A stretch of DNA of 64,000 nt from Coriolopsis trogii (lineage: Eukaryota; Basidiomycota; Agaricomycetes; Polyporales; Polyporaceae), in NCBI GenBank assembly GCA_020543525.1, contig JAHYIO010000037.1:496001-560000 (forward strand). The letters run 5' to 3'. Made by a program: the position numbers and the translations under genes. The notes under the pieces were generated by a model. The model saw only the letters and a program-made list of their open reading frames with translations, did not search any database and had not been told where the DNA came from. This document shows, in pieces, positions 11,045 to 22,472 of this stretch (positions are counted from its first letter, which is position 1; each line of letters starts with the position of its first letter).

Positions 11045-12421
11045 TTACACGAGGATTTTCCTCAGCTGCCACATACGCGCAGGCACTAATGTCACAGGAC
11101 ACCGTCCGTGCTTCTCCACCCAGTCGTGTGCGCACCGGTAACAGAACACATATCCGGACGGCAACGCCGTCGCGTTCGAAATTCCCTCGCGACACAGAGG
11201 ACACATCCCGTATTCCACATCGTCCACCCGTACCCCCTGAGGATGTGGCGGATGCAAGCGCGGAGGCGGCACCGCAGGCCCGAGCGGGGACGTCGACAGC
11301 GACCGTGCCGGTGATGACGGCGAATACCACCACTCGAGGAACTTGATGAAGAAGATGGCCGTTGGTAGTAGAACTTTGAGCGAGTCCAGGAATAGGCGAG
11401 GCGACTTCCAGAGAAGTCGTCTCATCAGCTCGAGGAGCCCTCGAGGCTGTTCCTCTGTTGGTCTTCGTACTGCGGCTTGACTAGCACGCTGCAATCCTTT
11501 GAGCGCAAGTCTTGCCTGATACGATGCAAAGGCTCTCACCAAGTCATCTGCGCTCACTCTGCGCAGGTCCACGCCCACCCACGCCAGCCACGGACGATAG
11601 TACGGCGTCCGTTCGAACAGATACGCGACGTTGTAGATCAGTTGCCAGACCTCGAAGGACGCGTTCAGCCATGGGTATGCCGTCTTGTATGCTCGTTCGA
11701 AACACCCCTTCCATGACTGTTCGTGGTCAGGTCACTACCCCTTACGATGAAGACCCTCACACACCTCGTCCACTGGTGTGCGCCGCGTGTCCTCGATGAG
11801 GTCTGTCTGCAGTCCACCGCCTAGCTCCTCGAAATAGTCCTGTGCTTTCGCACGGACGTAAGGAAGACCGACCTACCATCACATAAGCTAGTGCAGGGCG
11901 AGATACCGCAGCCAACAGCATGAAGGGCTTGGACATACCAGGAAGAGTAACGAACGCCATATTTCCCTATCCCGCAGCTTCTCCTCGGGGAACACTCCGC
12001 CAACAGCACTCCTCGCGCGGTCGGTCTTGAACAACGGAGCTCTCCGCCTTTTCAACCCATAGAAGTTCTCCGCAAAAGACGCACCTGGAGGAAAGCACGT
12101 CCGTCATTATCACCGCGCCAGCGTTGCGCGTGTCCGACTCACCTTGTGTGCGGAGATAGTGCTTCTCCACGAAGAACATGAGGAGCGCGTAGAACTCTTC
12201 ATGCCGGTTGACTATGCGCAACAGGTATCGCGGATACGACTGCGCGAAGACCTGTGGGAGACAGGTCAAGCATTCTGGTCGAAGACTGACGGAGCAATGT
12301 CTCTCACCGAGAGGACATACTTCAGAGCGGGTTGCAGCAAGTCCCTCAATTGCTCCTGCGCCACAAGTTCAAAGAGAGTGGGCTTCAGCGGGTCGCCTCC
12401 GGCATCGTTGTAGAACTCCAT
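11045..12421 (-). CDS. PEX12: Peroxin-12, RING-type subunit of the peroxisomal ubiquitin ligase
   Basis: Exons 12308-12421, 12143-12251, 11939-12084, 11765-11872 and 11045-11707 close in phase to 379 residues. PEX12 works with PEX2 and PEX10 in the peroxisomal membrane to ubiquitinate the import receptor PEX5. The start MEFYNDAGGDPLKPTLFELVA is typical of the family. The middle holds the conserved membrane-domain motifs (SYPRYLLRIVNRHEEFYALL, then ENFYGLKRR). The C-terminal zinc finger reads CPLC, then YVFCYRC and GRCPVT; this incomplete set of zinc ligands is normal for PEX12. Length is close to the fungal norm. Lies head to tail with the uncharacterised gene at 12689-13837. Confidence 0.93.
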
Positions 12422-12688
12422 GGACAAAACTTGACGCGTCGAAGGGCAAAGGTCTGGGGTAAGGCGGCCTATGGACTGAAGCGCACCATGTGGCACGAAG
12501 CAATGTCGCAACTCCGAGTTTCGCGGAAAGACTCTCGCCGGGCGTCTTCTTGCGTCCGATCATAATCATATGCTATCGAGTCTCGACCCGGTTCGGATGG
12601 GCATCCTCAGCTTATTATGAAGACTACATACTTGGCCATGACTCGGAGGCAGGACCAGGCAGGACCGTGCTACCACAACCCTCCGTAT

Positions 12689-13837
12689 TTAGGCCTTGTT
12701 GACATCTGTCCATGAGAACACAGTCCTTGCCATTCCATCCCTATCAACCTCGACGGACTCTGTCCATGTACAAACAACATTTTCCGACTCCCGGCCTGGT
12801 CCATCACTAGCCTCCGTATCCAGCTTCTCGGTATTGACGCGCCTCAACTTGAGGGATCGAGTTTCCGTCTTCCTCTCGACTTCTATATCTTCTTCCTCAG
12901 AGCCCGGCCTGGGTCCTGTTTGGGCCCATTAACAACAAAGAGCTATGCATGGGCTATAAGAAGAGACTTTACCCTCAGGGAACTCGACCACCCATTCCAT
13001 GTACCGCTCGAGGAGGATAGAAAGCGTATCGCGACGGCTCGATTCTCCCTCTGCCGCCTCCCCAAAAGAGAGCGCACGCAGAATAGGCAGCTTCAACGCG
13101 CCCAGCCCGGAGTCAAAGACGACGAACTTCGATTTCGTCGAGCTTCGTATACACATCGTCTGTCAGTTGCATCTCTATGTGTGATGCGAGGCGCAATATA
13201 TATGCTCACCTCTTGGGCGACCATGAAGATGTCAGGGCCAACGCCGACGAAATCACAGACAGGTACGCTGACACCCTGAGCAAACAACGACGTCAATCCG
13301 GCACCAAAGGATGAGTAGTATCCACGGCCAATAGTAAAACCAAGTGACTTACGTGGCTTCCGATGCCTGCGCAGCGAAGTACGCCGACACCTCGTGCAAC
13401 ACCAGCAGTGCAGGAGCGGTGTCGAGCGTCATTTTTGTGTCATGCAGTCTGTCGTCGTACTCGTGTAGCATCGACAGCATCAGACGCAGATGCGCGAGTG
13501 TCGGTGGATAACTGTCATAGAGTGCCCCATTAGTTATAACCAGACCTCTGCAAATGTAAGCCGGAGAGGCAGAGACATACAAGATCTCGATGCGCTGCGA
13601 TGCGGCGCATATGCGTCCTTCTCCGCTATGGTTATTGAGATGCTGGTCATTCATCTCAACGAGATCATCTCTGAAGGATTCTCGGCTTGGGGTTAGCAGG
13701 ATAGCCCTCGACTCAGGGTTTTCCGTCGCATATGAGAGCAGAAGATGGATTGGTGCAGACGCATGATATAATCCTCGTACGCAAAGAGCTTCAAACGTCG
13801 GAAGTTTCGGACACGGCTGGGGGAACAAGGCAACCAT
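12689..13837 (-). CDS. Conserved protein of unknown function (292 residues)
   Basis: Exons 13581-13837, 13353-13511, 13210-13275, 12973-13142 and 12689-12915 join in phase; the acceptor of exon 4 (AAG at 13143-13145) is the least certain. The protein starts MVALFPQPCPKLPTFEALC, shows alternating hydrophobic strands and helices (HLLLSYATENPESRAILLTP, LIVLHE-like ALLVLHEVSAYF, then KFVVFDSGLGALKLPILR) and ends in an acidic tail. The pattern of a buried strand followed by a conserved FDS resembles a P-loop or RecA-type core without a Walker A motif, which would fit a recombination-accessory protein; that is only a fold-level guess. Neighbours (PEX12, DDX60-like helicase) give no functional hint. 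I recognise no named family. Confidence 0.7.
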
Positions 13838-14077
13838 GTGACGCTTCGCGACCTGTAGAAGTGGTCAAGATGAGCGTAGGCGTCAAGCCTGAGTCTGGTC
13901 AGTGGTTCGTAGTGCGAGCACAGCCACAATTCGGAAAAAGGGCTGAATATCATTCGCATGGTCTTGGAATAACAAGTACACTCATAGGCGACAAACTGCT
14001 CAGCGATAGAAAGCAATGGCAAAGCAGCATCGTAGAACTACAATCAAGAGAACACTTATTCGCAGCCGAAAAACCGC

Positions 14078-17000
14078 TCACGCCCACATTGCGCGGAACT
14101 TCTCGTCAAACTCGAGCGTGGCCGCATTCACCACCTCATACACCCTCCAATCTCTATTCGACACCCCTGCTGGCCTCTTGAACTCTCCCTGCTCCCCGCC
14201 CCCTTCAGCGAGGTCCGGATCGGCCTCTGCCGGGTCGAGCGTGCCGTACCCGCTGTCGATCTCCGAGAACTCATCGCCCGCAGACGCGTTCGCAGCCGCC
14301 TTCTGGAGCAGCTGCACGAGCCCGGTCCGGATGGACTTGAGCGTGAGGGAGAAGTCCTGGAGGACGTACCAGATCTCGCCATCGCGGATGCCGTTCGCAG
14401 CCTTCAGCGCCGCCGTCTGACCGTGCGTGTAGAAGTCGAGGAGGTACGCGTTCAGCGCGAACTCGTCGTTACCTTGGCCAGGGATGGTCGTGAACTGGCG
14501 CATGGACGGGATGGCGTATTCGTTGATGTGCAGTCCCTGCCGCGAGGTCTCCGCGAGTTCCTTCACGGAGCTGAAGCTGTCGCCGTGACCGGAGTTAGCG
14601 ATGAAGGGCGAGCGGGCAACGGGCGAGATGGCAGTGCGCCGAAGGTGTTCTCTGAATGGTGAGGAGGGATTCGTCGTATCCGTCGGACAAAGGGTCTTCT
14701 TACTGAAGGGCAACTTAGAATCTTCCCCGAGAGTCTCCCGGTGATGAGACACGTATGCAGCCGCATAACCGGTAAAGACGCGCTTAATGTGGTTTTCATG
14801 TGCGCAGAGCACCTTCCGGGCGTCGTCCGGTAGTGGGGGCAGGACAACCATGGAAGGCGACTTCCTAGTGATGTTCTTGAGGAAGGTGGCGGATGCATAT
14901 GCTTGTGGTAGATAGCGACGACCGAAGAGATGCGACAAGACAAGCATCAGGTCGTGCTTGGCTGTCAGCAAGCTGCTCTGGTTACATATGCGGTGGATGA
15001 CGCCATGACGAAGTAAGGCAACGAGCGCGAGGTTGCTCGGTTCCGTGTAGTAGAGATGCGCCGCGACGCCAAAGAGGTTGATGGGGTTGCCACCTTCATC
15101 GAGTAAGCCCGAGCGACGGAGGTAGTCGATGCTGAATCGGATGTGGTGCAGAATTTGCTCCCTTCCCACCTCCGAGACAAAGCTGATGTGAGGCAACCGG
15201 AGAATACTCCTGATGGCGTCTTGTGCGACAGGCGCGTCGTTTGAACCTTGCAGGAGATTGAAGAGCCGCAACACCATGGTTGAGGTAAGCGGGAAGTTAC
15301 CGCCCAGTGAAGGAAGTTTAGACAAAACGAGACGTTGGCACCTGTCCATGGGAAGACCGTAGAAAACGACCTTCCCGAGAAGGTCGAATCCTCTACGACC
15401 AGCTCGGCCGGCACATTGCCGATACTGACAAAGCGGACATAAGTCCAGAATATCAACACCTGGCGAGATATGCGTACCATGAGGGCGGTAAGGAAGGGGG
15501 AATCGCCACAGAACACGGACGTTCTCGTCGGTGCGTTGATACCGAGCGCCAATGTTCCTGCATGATTTTGAGCAACTATACCGGGCATTGCAGAACGGTT
15601 GTCTCGTACCTGTTGCAATAACTACTCGCAAGTAGCCCGCACGATACAAGCTATGGGGCACACTCTAATTAACAGAAGCACAGCTGCGATAAGCTATAAC
15701 GACATACCTCTCAACGAGCGTCCGGTAATGCTTGTTCATACCCGAATGATGAACGCCAATACCCCGTTGCAAAGCCTTGAGAGCCCATTCAGGAGCTGAG
15801 CTCCACCTCGAAAGACTCCGAATCTCATCATCAAGATCCTCCTTCGTAAACGCAGGAGACATCCCCGCGAACGAGAACTGTGGAGAGGGGTCTTCCGGAT
15901 TGAACGATGCCTCCCAGCTCGCGTCGGGCTCGGCCGCGGCAGCAGGGCTCTCGTCGTCCTTCTTCGTGGCCTTCTTCATCCGCTCAGCCTGTCGCTCGCG
16001 CTCCTTCGCTTTCGACACCCATAGCTCCCATTGCTTCACCTTGCGTTTCCACTCTGGGCTCGTCTCCCGCCATCGCTCCTCGGTCTTCTCGAGGACGTCG
16101 AGTAAAGCCCGGGCCATGTTCTCACAAACCTTGCGGTCAAAGTTGAACAATAGGGCAGGCTGTAGAAACGAACTAAGTTCAGTATACGAAAACCGTGACT
16201 TGCGAGATGCACTGACCAAATCTCCGTTCGCGTTCAGGTCGGAGATGAGAGTGATGAGGTTGGCGTAGTATTGTGTCGAGTCAGGAATATACCTCTGATC
16301 AGCCTTTTCCAAGGCAGGATCAGAGACGGTCTTGATGACATGGTTCAGCACCGAGTTCTGATCCTGGGGATCCGTCGAGTCGATCATCTTCGACACATGT
16401 CCTAACAACGCCGCCTCATAGCGCAAGATATCCTTCTGCTTCAAAAGCCCTCCCTTCGAGTCCGCGAAGAACTGCGTGGGATCAAGAGCGCTCAGGTCGA
16501 AGTCCAGCCTGTTTTTGCAGGTTTCGAATGCGCGGTAAAGCGACAGGCAATCGGCGGCCTCGAGCGAGAAGTCTGGCGGAAGACGACGCGCACCGAATGA
16601 AAGCATCGAGATAGGGTGTACAAAGCGTATCCGCTCGGTCTTCTTGTACTCGGGCAGACCATTAAAAGAGGTAGGCTGCTCATCTGGTTGGAGGAGGTAC
16701 GTGAATTTCCGGAGGTGCGAGTACCGGTGAGGATGATGAATGAAGGTGTGTTTGAACCCGTGCGCTTCTTGAACGGAGGCGAGCCATGCGTTGAATTTTT
16801 CTGGCTCTCCGATGGTCGCAGAAAGACCGCTGTGTGATGTAATTGTGAATCTCTTGTGAGAATTGGGTGACAGGTCGGGTCACATACATGAGAGGACAAG
16901 GAGCCAGGAGGATGATCTGTTCCCAAACAGCACCGCCCTCTTGTTGGCCAATCGTATGTATCTCGTCAAGGATAATACTGACCGTTCCTTTGAGTCAGTT

Positions 17001-20000
17001 TCAGTCTGAACGGAGGCGGACACAACGGTACATACCGCTTGATACGAGGGGTCCACGTCCTCGCTAGAGGCGGGGACAGCAACATAGTAGCCAGCATTTC
17101 AGGCACGGTCACCAATATTTGACAGTTCTGGGGGTTGTGCACACGGTAGTCCCGCGTGTGAATGGCCCAGCATGCCTCTGGACAACAGGGTCAGAGAACG
17201 CGAGCGTCCAAGTACTTCAAGCTGTACGCACTGCTACCGAGCTCTTTCCTGAAACGAGCGTAGACCTCGGCCGCAATCTGACTGACGAGTGCCTTGGTCG
17301 GCGCAACATATACGAGGATGTCGTCGTCCGAGGTCCTCAGTAGCTTCTCCATGGCGTAGTAAGAAATGAACGTCTTTCCCGCACTGGTCGGCGCTGTACA
17401 GTGGGCATATCAGAAGCAGGGAAGCGTCCAATGAGGCGCAAAACACACCTGCAACAAGCACAGACTCGTTACGATCGAGGCAATCAAGCACCTTCCTCTG
17501 CCAGGCGTCCGGCTTGAACGACACTCTCGGGTCACTCGCGCTATCCATACTCCTATCCATGAATTCTCCAAACAATCGCAGCTGCCAAATAACGGGGTCC
17601 TCGGTGATCTGCATCCACTTGTGAACCGCGCTCCCGCTCTTCGACTTTACGAGCTTCACGAACTCGAAGTTCAGGCTCCGGTCCTCGTTCGAAACCACGG
17701 CAGCATTCTCGAATACTTCGATGTAGTCGGAGAAGCCAAGGGCGATGAGGGACATGGCCATGTACTTTGCCGCGCTGGGGAAGAGTTCCTTGGACTCGTA
17801 CAGGTCCTTGACCATGCACATGATGGAGACGCTATACCGATCGCGCGACACCGGTTTCTCGCGGTCTCCCTCCTCCAGCCAGCGCGAGAACTCGAGATGG
17901 ATACGGTATAATCGGATCTCAACGGAGAGCCAACCTTCCTTTGTGCGCTTGTTGCGCATGAGATGCTCGATGGCGGTAATCTTCTGCGCAGTCGACCGGT
18001 CGGCGATCCCAGCGAGTTGCTCCTTCCACCACGACACGTTCGAGTCGTCTTCCTTTGCCTGCTTCTTCGCTTGGTTGGCAAGACGTATCTTATCTGCGGA
18101 GGACAAGACCTCTTTCTTGCCCTTCTTCCCGCCTGCAGCGCCTTTGGGAGGCTTACCAGACCTGGAGCTTCCGTCCTGTACCGAGGCATTGTTCAGCTGG
18201 GATATCCATCTAGTTGGCAAGAATTACATACCCCGATGGGTGTCCCAGGCCGCGAGTCCCTGGGTGTACCAGGCTGCGAGGGGTTGGGGGTACCGATCCG
18301 GGACTTCCTCGCTACAGCTGCACTCGGAATGACCATCTGTTGGAGCGGCGTGCCTAGTGCACCAGTGAGGGTCTCCGCTTGCCACTGCAACTTCGACATG
18401 AACCGCTGCTCGCTACGTAACTGCTTCTTCCGCTGCCAATCGTCCATCGGAGCCATCTTGTCGCTCCCACCGAGATGGGGAGGGAGGATTGCGCGCTTGT
18501 GGTTGTGCCAGTGTTGAGTATCGCTGTATAGCGTGTTGAATTCGAGGTGAGCGTCATCTTCATTTTCATCGCTGTCCTCGTCTGCCTCAATTTGGATGGA
18601 TGAAAGTTCCTCGTCGAAGAGAGGGTGACTGAAGGGCAACAGGTGAAGAGGAAGGTGTTCATGTGGATGCTGCGCTTGTGCTGCAGCAGGGGGATACTTG
18701 TCTCGAAGTGCTGCGAGATCAGGTTTCGGGAGTGCGTGCCTCTCCCACAACGATTCGACTCGTGAGGAGGTCTCGGGGCCAAGCAGGGATTTAAGACTTG
18801 AATCTGACGATCTGAGGGCAGCATCCACCAATGTCGCGAAAATGCGGCCATCGACATCCGAAGGAGAGGCCACATTCCCGAGAGCCAAGAAGACTCTGGG
18901 GAGAAACTCACCCACCAACAGTCTGGTGAGTTCGCTAGAAAGCAAGACGGCAGATCTTGCTCGTTCTTGAAGATCAACGTGTGGCAGAAGTAGCATGTGC
19001 GCAACGAAGAGATATAATAGTGCCGTCAGGTCACCGCCATCCAGGCTTCCGGCAGCCGAAATGACCTTGAGAAGATGTGAAGGTGCATCCTTGGCAGTTG
19101 GAAGCTCCAGGGTGAGTTGTTCAGCTGGTACATTCAGGCGGATAAGCCTCTCCTTCGATGTCAACGAACTTGAGGCATCTTGTACAGCTTGCCAAACCGT
19201 GTTGTCAAAACGGCTCTTGGGGTCGGTGTCGACTCGTTGTTCGTACACGAAGGATAAGATCTGGGATGATGACTCAGTCATAAGTATACACCAGAAGAGT
19301 CGCTGGGCTAACCTTCGAGTCTCTATATTCCGCACCATTCAGGATAGTCACAGAGACACCCTGTGCTAGCAAGTTGTATAGAAAGACACGTTGCAACAGT
19401 ATCCGCTCTGCTGCTGCCGTTGAGGAGTCATCGGAGACAACCCCTCCGTCGTTCGTCATAACGAACATCGGCTGAAAAGGAATAGACGTTAACGTGGCTC
19501 GTGAACACAGCATAGAGGAAAGAGGACCTTTTTGAGGCGTTGATATGTCAGCCATGCTGGATCGTAGAGGTCGTTGAAAGTGTGTATCGGTAAGTTCAAA
19601 GTCTTGAGATGTTCGAAGAGCATCGAGCGGGCTAAGGAGCGAGAGATTGAAACGTAGTCATCATCGCCATACCTCAGTGTCAAAAAGCGTCTCTCTGAAC
19701 CAGAATCGATGAGCACAAGGGTACAAAACAGACGAGATCCACGTACCGTGCCAGAAGACAAGTTCAAACGAGTCTGAGCGCCTCGAAATCTCATGAAGAA
19801 TGCGCTCGAGGGTATACACGGCGTGGGCACTCTGAAAGCTCGGATCTATCAAAGCCTTGTCAGCTGCATCCTGCGATTTCAGCTGCTACATCACCAACCG
19901 TCTCTATGGCCCAAAGCGAGGAGGGGATCGTTGAGTACTAGCTCCACTAAGGCCTCGCCTAGAATGTTAAGAGCCTGGTTGAGTGTGAAACTCTGTGCGA

Positions 20001-20207
20001 GTGTCGCTGCAGCGTACCATCTACGACGAAGGGCTCGCTCCCAGCATAGTCACCGATAAGGTCCATCCACCGGCCTCTCCTGTTGACCAGGGTGTACCAT
20101 TTGGTGTCGATGTGCTCGACGGCATTCTTAGGGCTGTAGGCAGAGACGACGGGTACTTCATCAAGGGGTATCTGCGCGATAGCAGCGTCGAACTCGTCGA
20201 GATCCAT
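14078..20207 (-). CDS. DDX60/Ski2-like DExH-box RNA helicase
   Basis: Fifteen exons: 20018-20207, 19899-19958, 19747-19845, 19528-19694, 19313-19471, 18232-19260, 17449-18196, 17238-17393, 17036-17177, 16888-16977, 16217-16829, 15708-16159, 15610-15662, 15478-15557, 14078-15424. All phases close, giving 1794 residues. Helicase motifs: I APTSAGKT (about 818), II DEIH (about 920), III LSAT (about 948) and [12 protein letters not shown] (about 1348). The N-terminal 800 residues, with a PIN-like start ([27 protein letters not shown]), and the long C-terminal part match the DDX60 class rather than Ski2 or Mtr4. Animal DDX60 promotes antiviral sensing and RNA decay; the fungal role is not established. 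A run of TP/PGTP repeats precedes the core. The ATG at 20207 was preferred over one at 20506 because the latter would leave no promoter before divergent MDM10. Confidence 0.9.
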
Positions 20208-20507
20208 AGCGATGATGGTGGTTCGATGAAGAGCAATGAACGCAATTGCTCTGTAGGAGCAGTCGCTGATCCACTATGGCCTGGCCCGGGTCCCCTGCGG
20301 CAGCACCGAGAAGGTTCGCAACAAAGTTCTATGAACGCATCCTCTTCCGGCAGTCCTCGGACCGTCTGCCGACGCATGTCATCGGAAGACGCGGGGAGGG
20401 CGTCTGCCAAACGTCTCTCAGCCCAATACCACGGCGTCGCTGGACGACTCTTGCTCTCCTTCCGCTTTGCTTTGCTGCTAGACAACTCCTCGGCGCGCCC
20501 CGCCAAA
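20208..20507. promoter_or_regulatory. Shared divergent promoter region, DDX60-like gene and MDM10
   Basis: About 300 bases lie between the two divergent start codons. An open frame in the minus direction crosses it from 20506, but it has a different frame from the helicase exon and looks compositionally random. Confidence 0.5.
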
Positions 20508-22065
20508 ATGCATCCATTTGCATCCTATGTTTTGCGCAGCTACTACAAGCAGACAGGCTGGAATGAGGACAACTTGTACGCCAATCTCACCCGCTCCTCA
20601 AATGGTGAGCAAACACACCTTTCGCATCCGCAGAGCATAGTCCAGACGCTAGAGCAGCACTTCTCGACTTTAGCGTCCCGAGGGGTCTGCACTTCTCCAT
20701 CTCAAAGTCGCCCAATCCGCTCTTCAAGACGACGTACTCGATGAACGCTCTCCCCTCGCTCAATGGCTCTGTCGGGTACATCTTTACTAGCTGTGATCTG
20801 GATGTCAAGGGTTCTGGAGACGTTCGCTTCAAAGACATGGTCGATCGTTTCAAGGTATTTGACCATCCACGGAAGCCGGAAGGGAAAGAGGAGGTCTGGC
20901 TGGCAGGCGAGCGTGTGGATACTCGCGGTGAGTACCATGTAAGTCCTGACCGAGGCCCTACCTCTCATATATACATGTATTCCACTCAGACTACCTCCTT
21001 TATGGTCGCCTGTATATCCCTACCGGCCGCCTGGATGCACTTTACTCGACGCGCCTCACGCCCACACTCCAAGGCATGGTTGCTGCCATCTCAGACCCCC
21101 GCGTTCCCCTCTCCTCCGAGAGGTCGCGTGCCCAAGGGCCCGCCAGCAACGTCATGTTTAGCCTCCAGCACGATACCGGCAAGGTATGCACAGAGTACAC
21201 CTGGAGCGCGGAGGACGGCATGTGGGGCGTGCGCTCGCTTTACAACTTTGGCCGTGTGGGCTCACATCCAGAGTCCTCCGCCAACGCCGAGGAAGCTGGA
21301 CACGCTTCGAATGGGCGCAAGAAAGTGAAGCGCGTGGACGAAGAGGATGCGATGGAGGGTGGCTTGAAAGGTCGGGTGTCCGTCGGCGGAGAGTTCTACT
21401 TCAGCGCAAAAGAGAAGAGCGCGGGCGGTGCGTCACAATGTTCATGCGGAGGCGGCCTCGATGGTTGAAACGTCTCTTATGTAGTGTCGACTGGAGTACG
21501 CTTCACGACTCTGCCCGACGCGACTCCGCCTTCATTTCAAGTACCATCATCCTCGGCCGCAGGACCATCTTCGTCCCGCGGACCACCATCGCAGACGCCC
21601 ACCACGATCACCGCCCTCTTTAACCCCATGCTGGGACACATCTCGGGCGCGTATGCAGCGCGCGTCTCGCGCGACCTCTCGCTTGCGTCCCGGTTCGACT
21701 TCAACGTCTACAGCTACGAGTCCGAGTGGTCCATCGGCGCAGAGTGGTGGCAACGGCGTGGCATTGTGCGACATCCACCGTCGCTGGACTCTGACGATAC
21801 GTCATCATTACCGCCATTGTCAGAGTTGCCAGACGAGGTGCAAGGTGTGGTTAAGGCGAAAGTTTCAACGACCACAGTACGTTCCATTTTCATGGAGGTG
21901 CATCCATCGTACTGAAGTGTCTCGTTCTTCCAGGACGTCTCGCTGCTATGGGAAGGGAGATTACGAAACGTCCTCGTCAGCCTCGGAGTCGTCTCCAATC
22001 TCTCCAGCAGGTCAAAACCTATCAAGTCCGTAGGACTCGAGCTCTCATACTTTAGTTCAGGGTGA
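20508..22065 (+). CDS. MDM10: Mitochondrial distribution and morphology protein 10 (ERMES and SAM complexes)
   Basis: Exons 20508-20604, 20658-20927, 20990-21427, 21485-21876 and 21934-22065 give 442 residues in phase. MDM10 is a porin-like beta barrel of the mitochondrial outer membrane; it anchors the ER-mitochondria tether (ERMES) and assists outer-membrane protein assembly (SAM). The start MHPFASYVLRSYYKQTGWNE and the phrase LLDFSVPRGLHFSISK are family hallmarks, and the C-terminus (LRNVLVSLGVVSNLSSRSKP, ending GLELSYFSSG) carries the final strand with the beta-signal. Low-complexity inserts (a KKVKRVDEEDA stretch, a Ser/Pro-rich run) sit in predicted loops. No N-terminal presequence, as expected. 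Confidence 0.94.
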
Positions 22066-22472
22066 TAGCACAATTTCACACCGTTGGGACAGCCATGATG
22101 TAAATACGGTCATGTAATCATTATCATATTTCCCAATACCGCGAGTATGCATCCGCCTTTTTCAGAGTACATGGGATCCAGCGACGAACATTAGGCCAAC
22201 TATCGTATACAATCACGTAGAGATGTAGAAGTGCAATCGGAGAGGACTTATGCATAGAGGACGGAGACGGAGAAGACACGGAGTACGACACGATACGCAG
22301 GAAGGCTGAGCTGGGTGGGTATATACCAGATTGAAGTGATGAAGCAATTCAGATAGCACAGCAAATAGAGCAGCAGCAGTAGATGTACAAGGGAGACTGA
22401 CTGAACATGTCAATGATGGACAGGCTAAAGTCTCTTACGCCAATCGAAGCGCAGGCTCGATGTCCTCATCGC
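22066..22472. other. Convergent intergenic region
   Basis: Lies between the 3' ends of MDM10 (+) and the RGG protein gene (-). Relatively AT-rich, suitable for two 3' untranslated regions. No further feature seen. Confidence 0.5.

Noticed and set aside
20021..20506. Alternative N-terminus of the DDX60-like helicase starting at 20506
   Set aside because: It would overlap the promoter of divergent MDM10 to within two bases, reads in a different frame from the helicase exon at 20207, and has low-complexity random composition.
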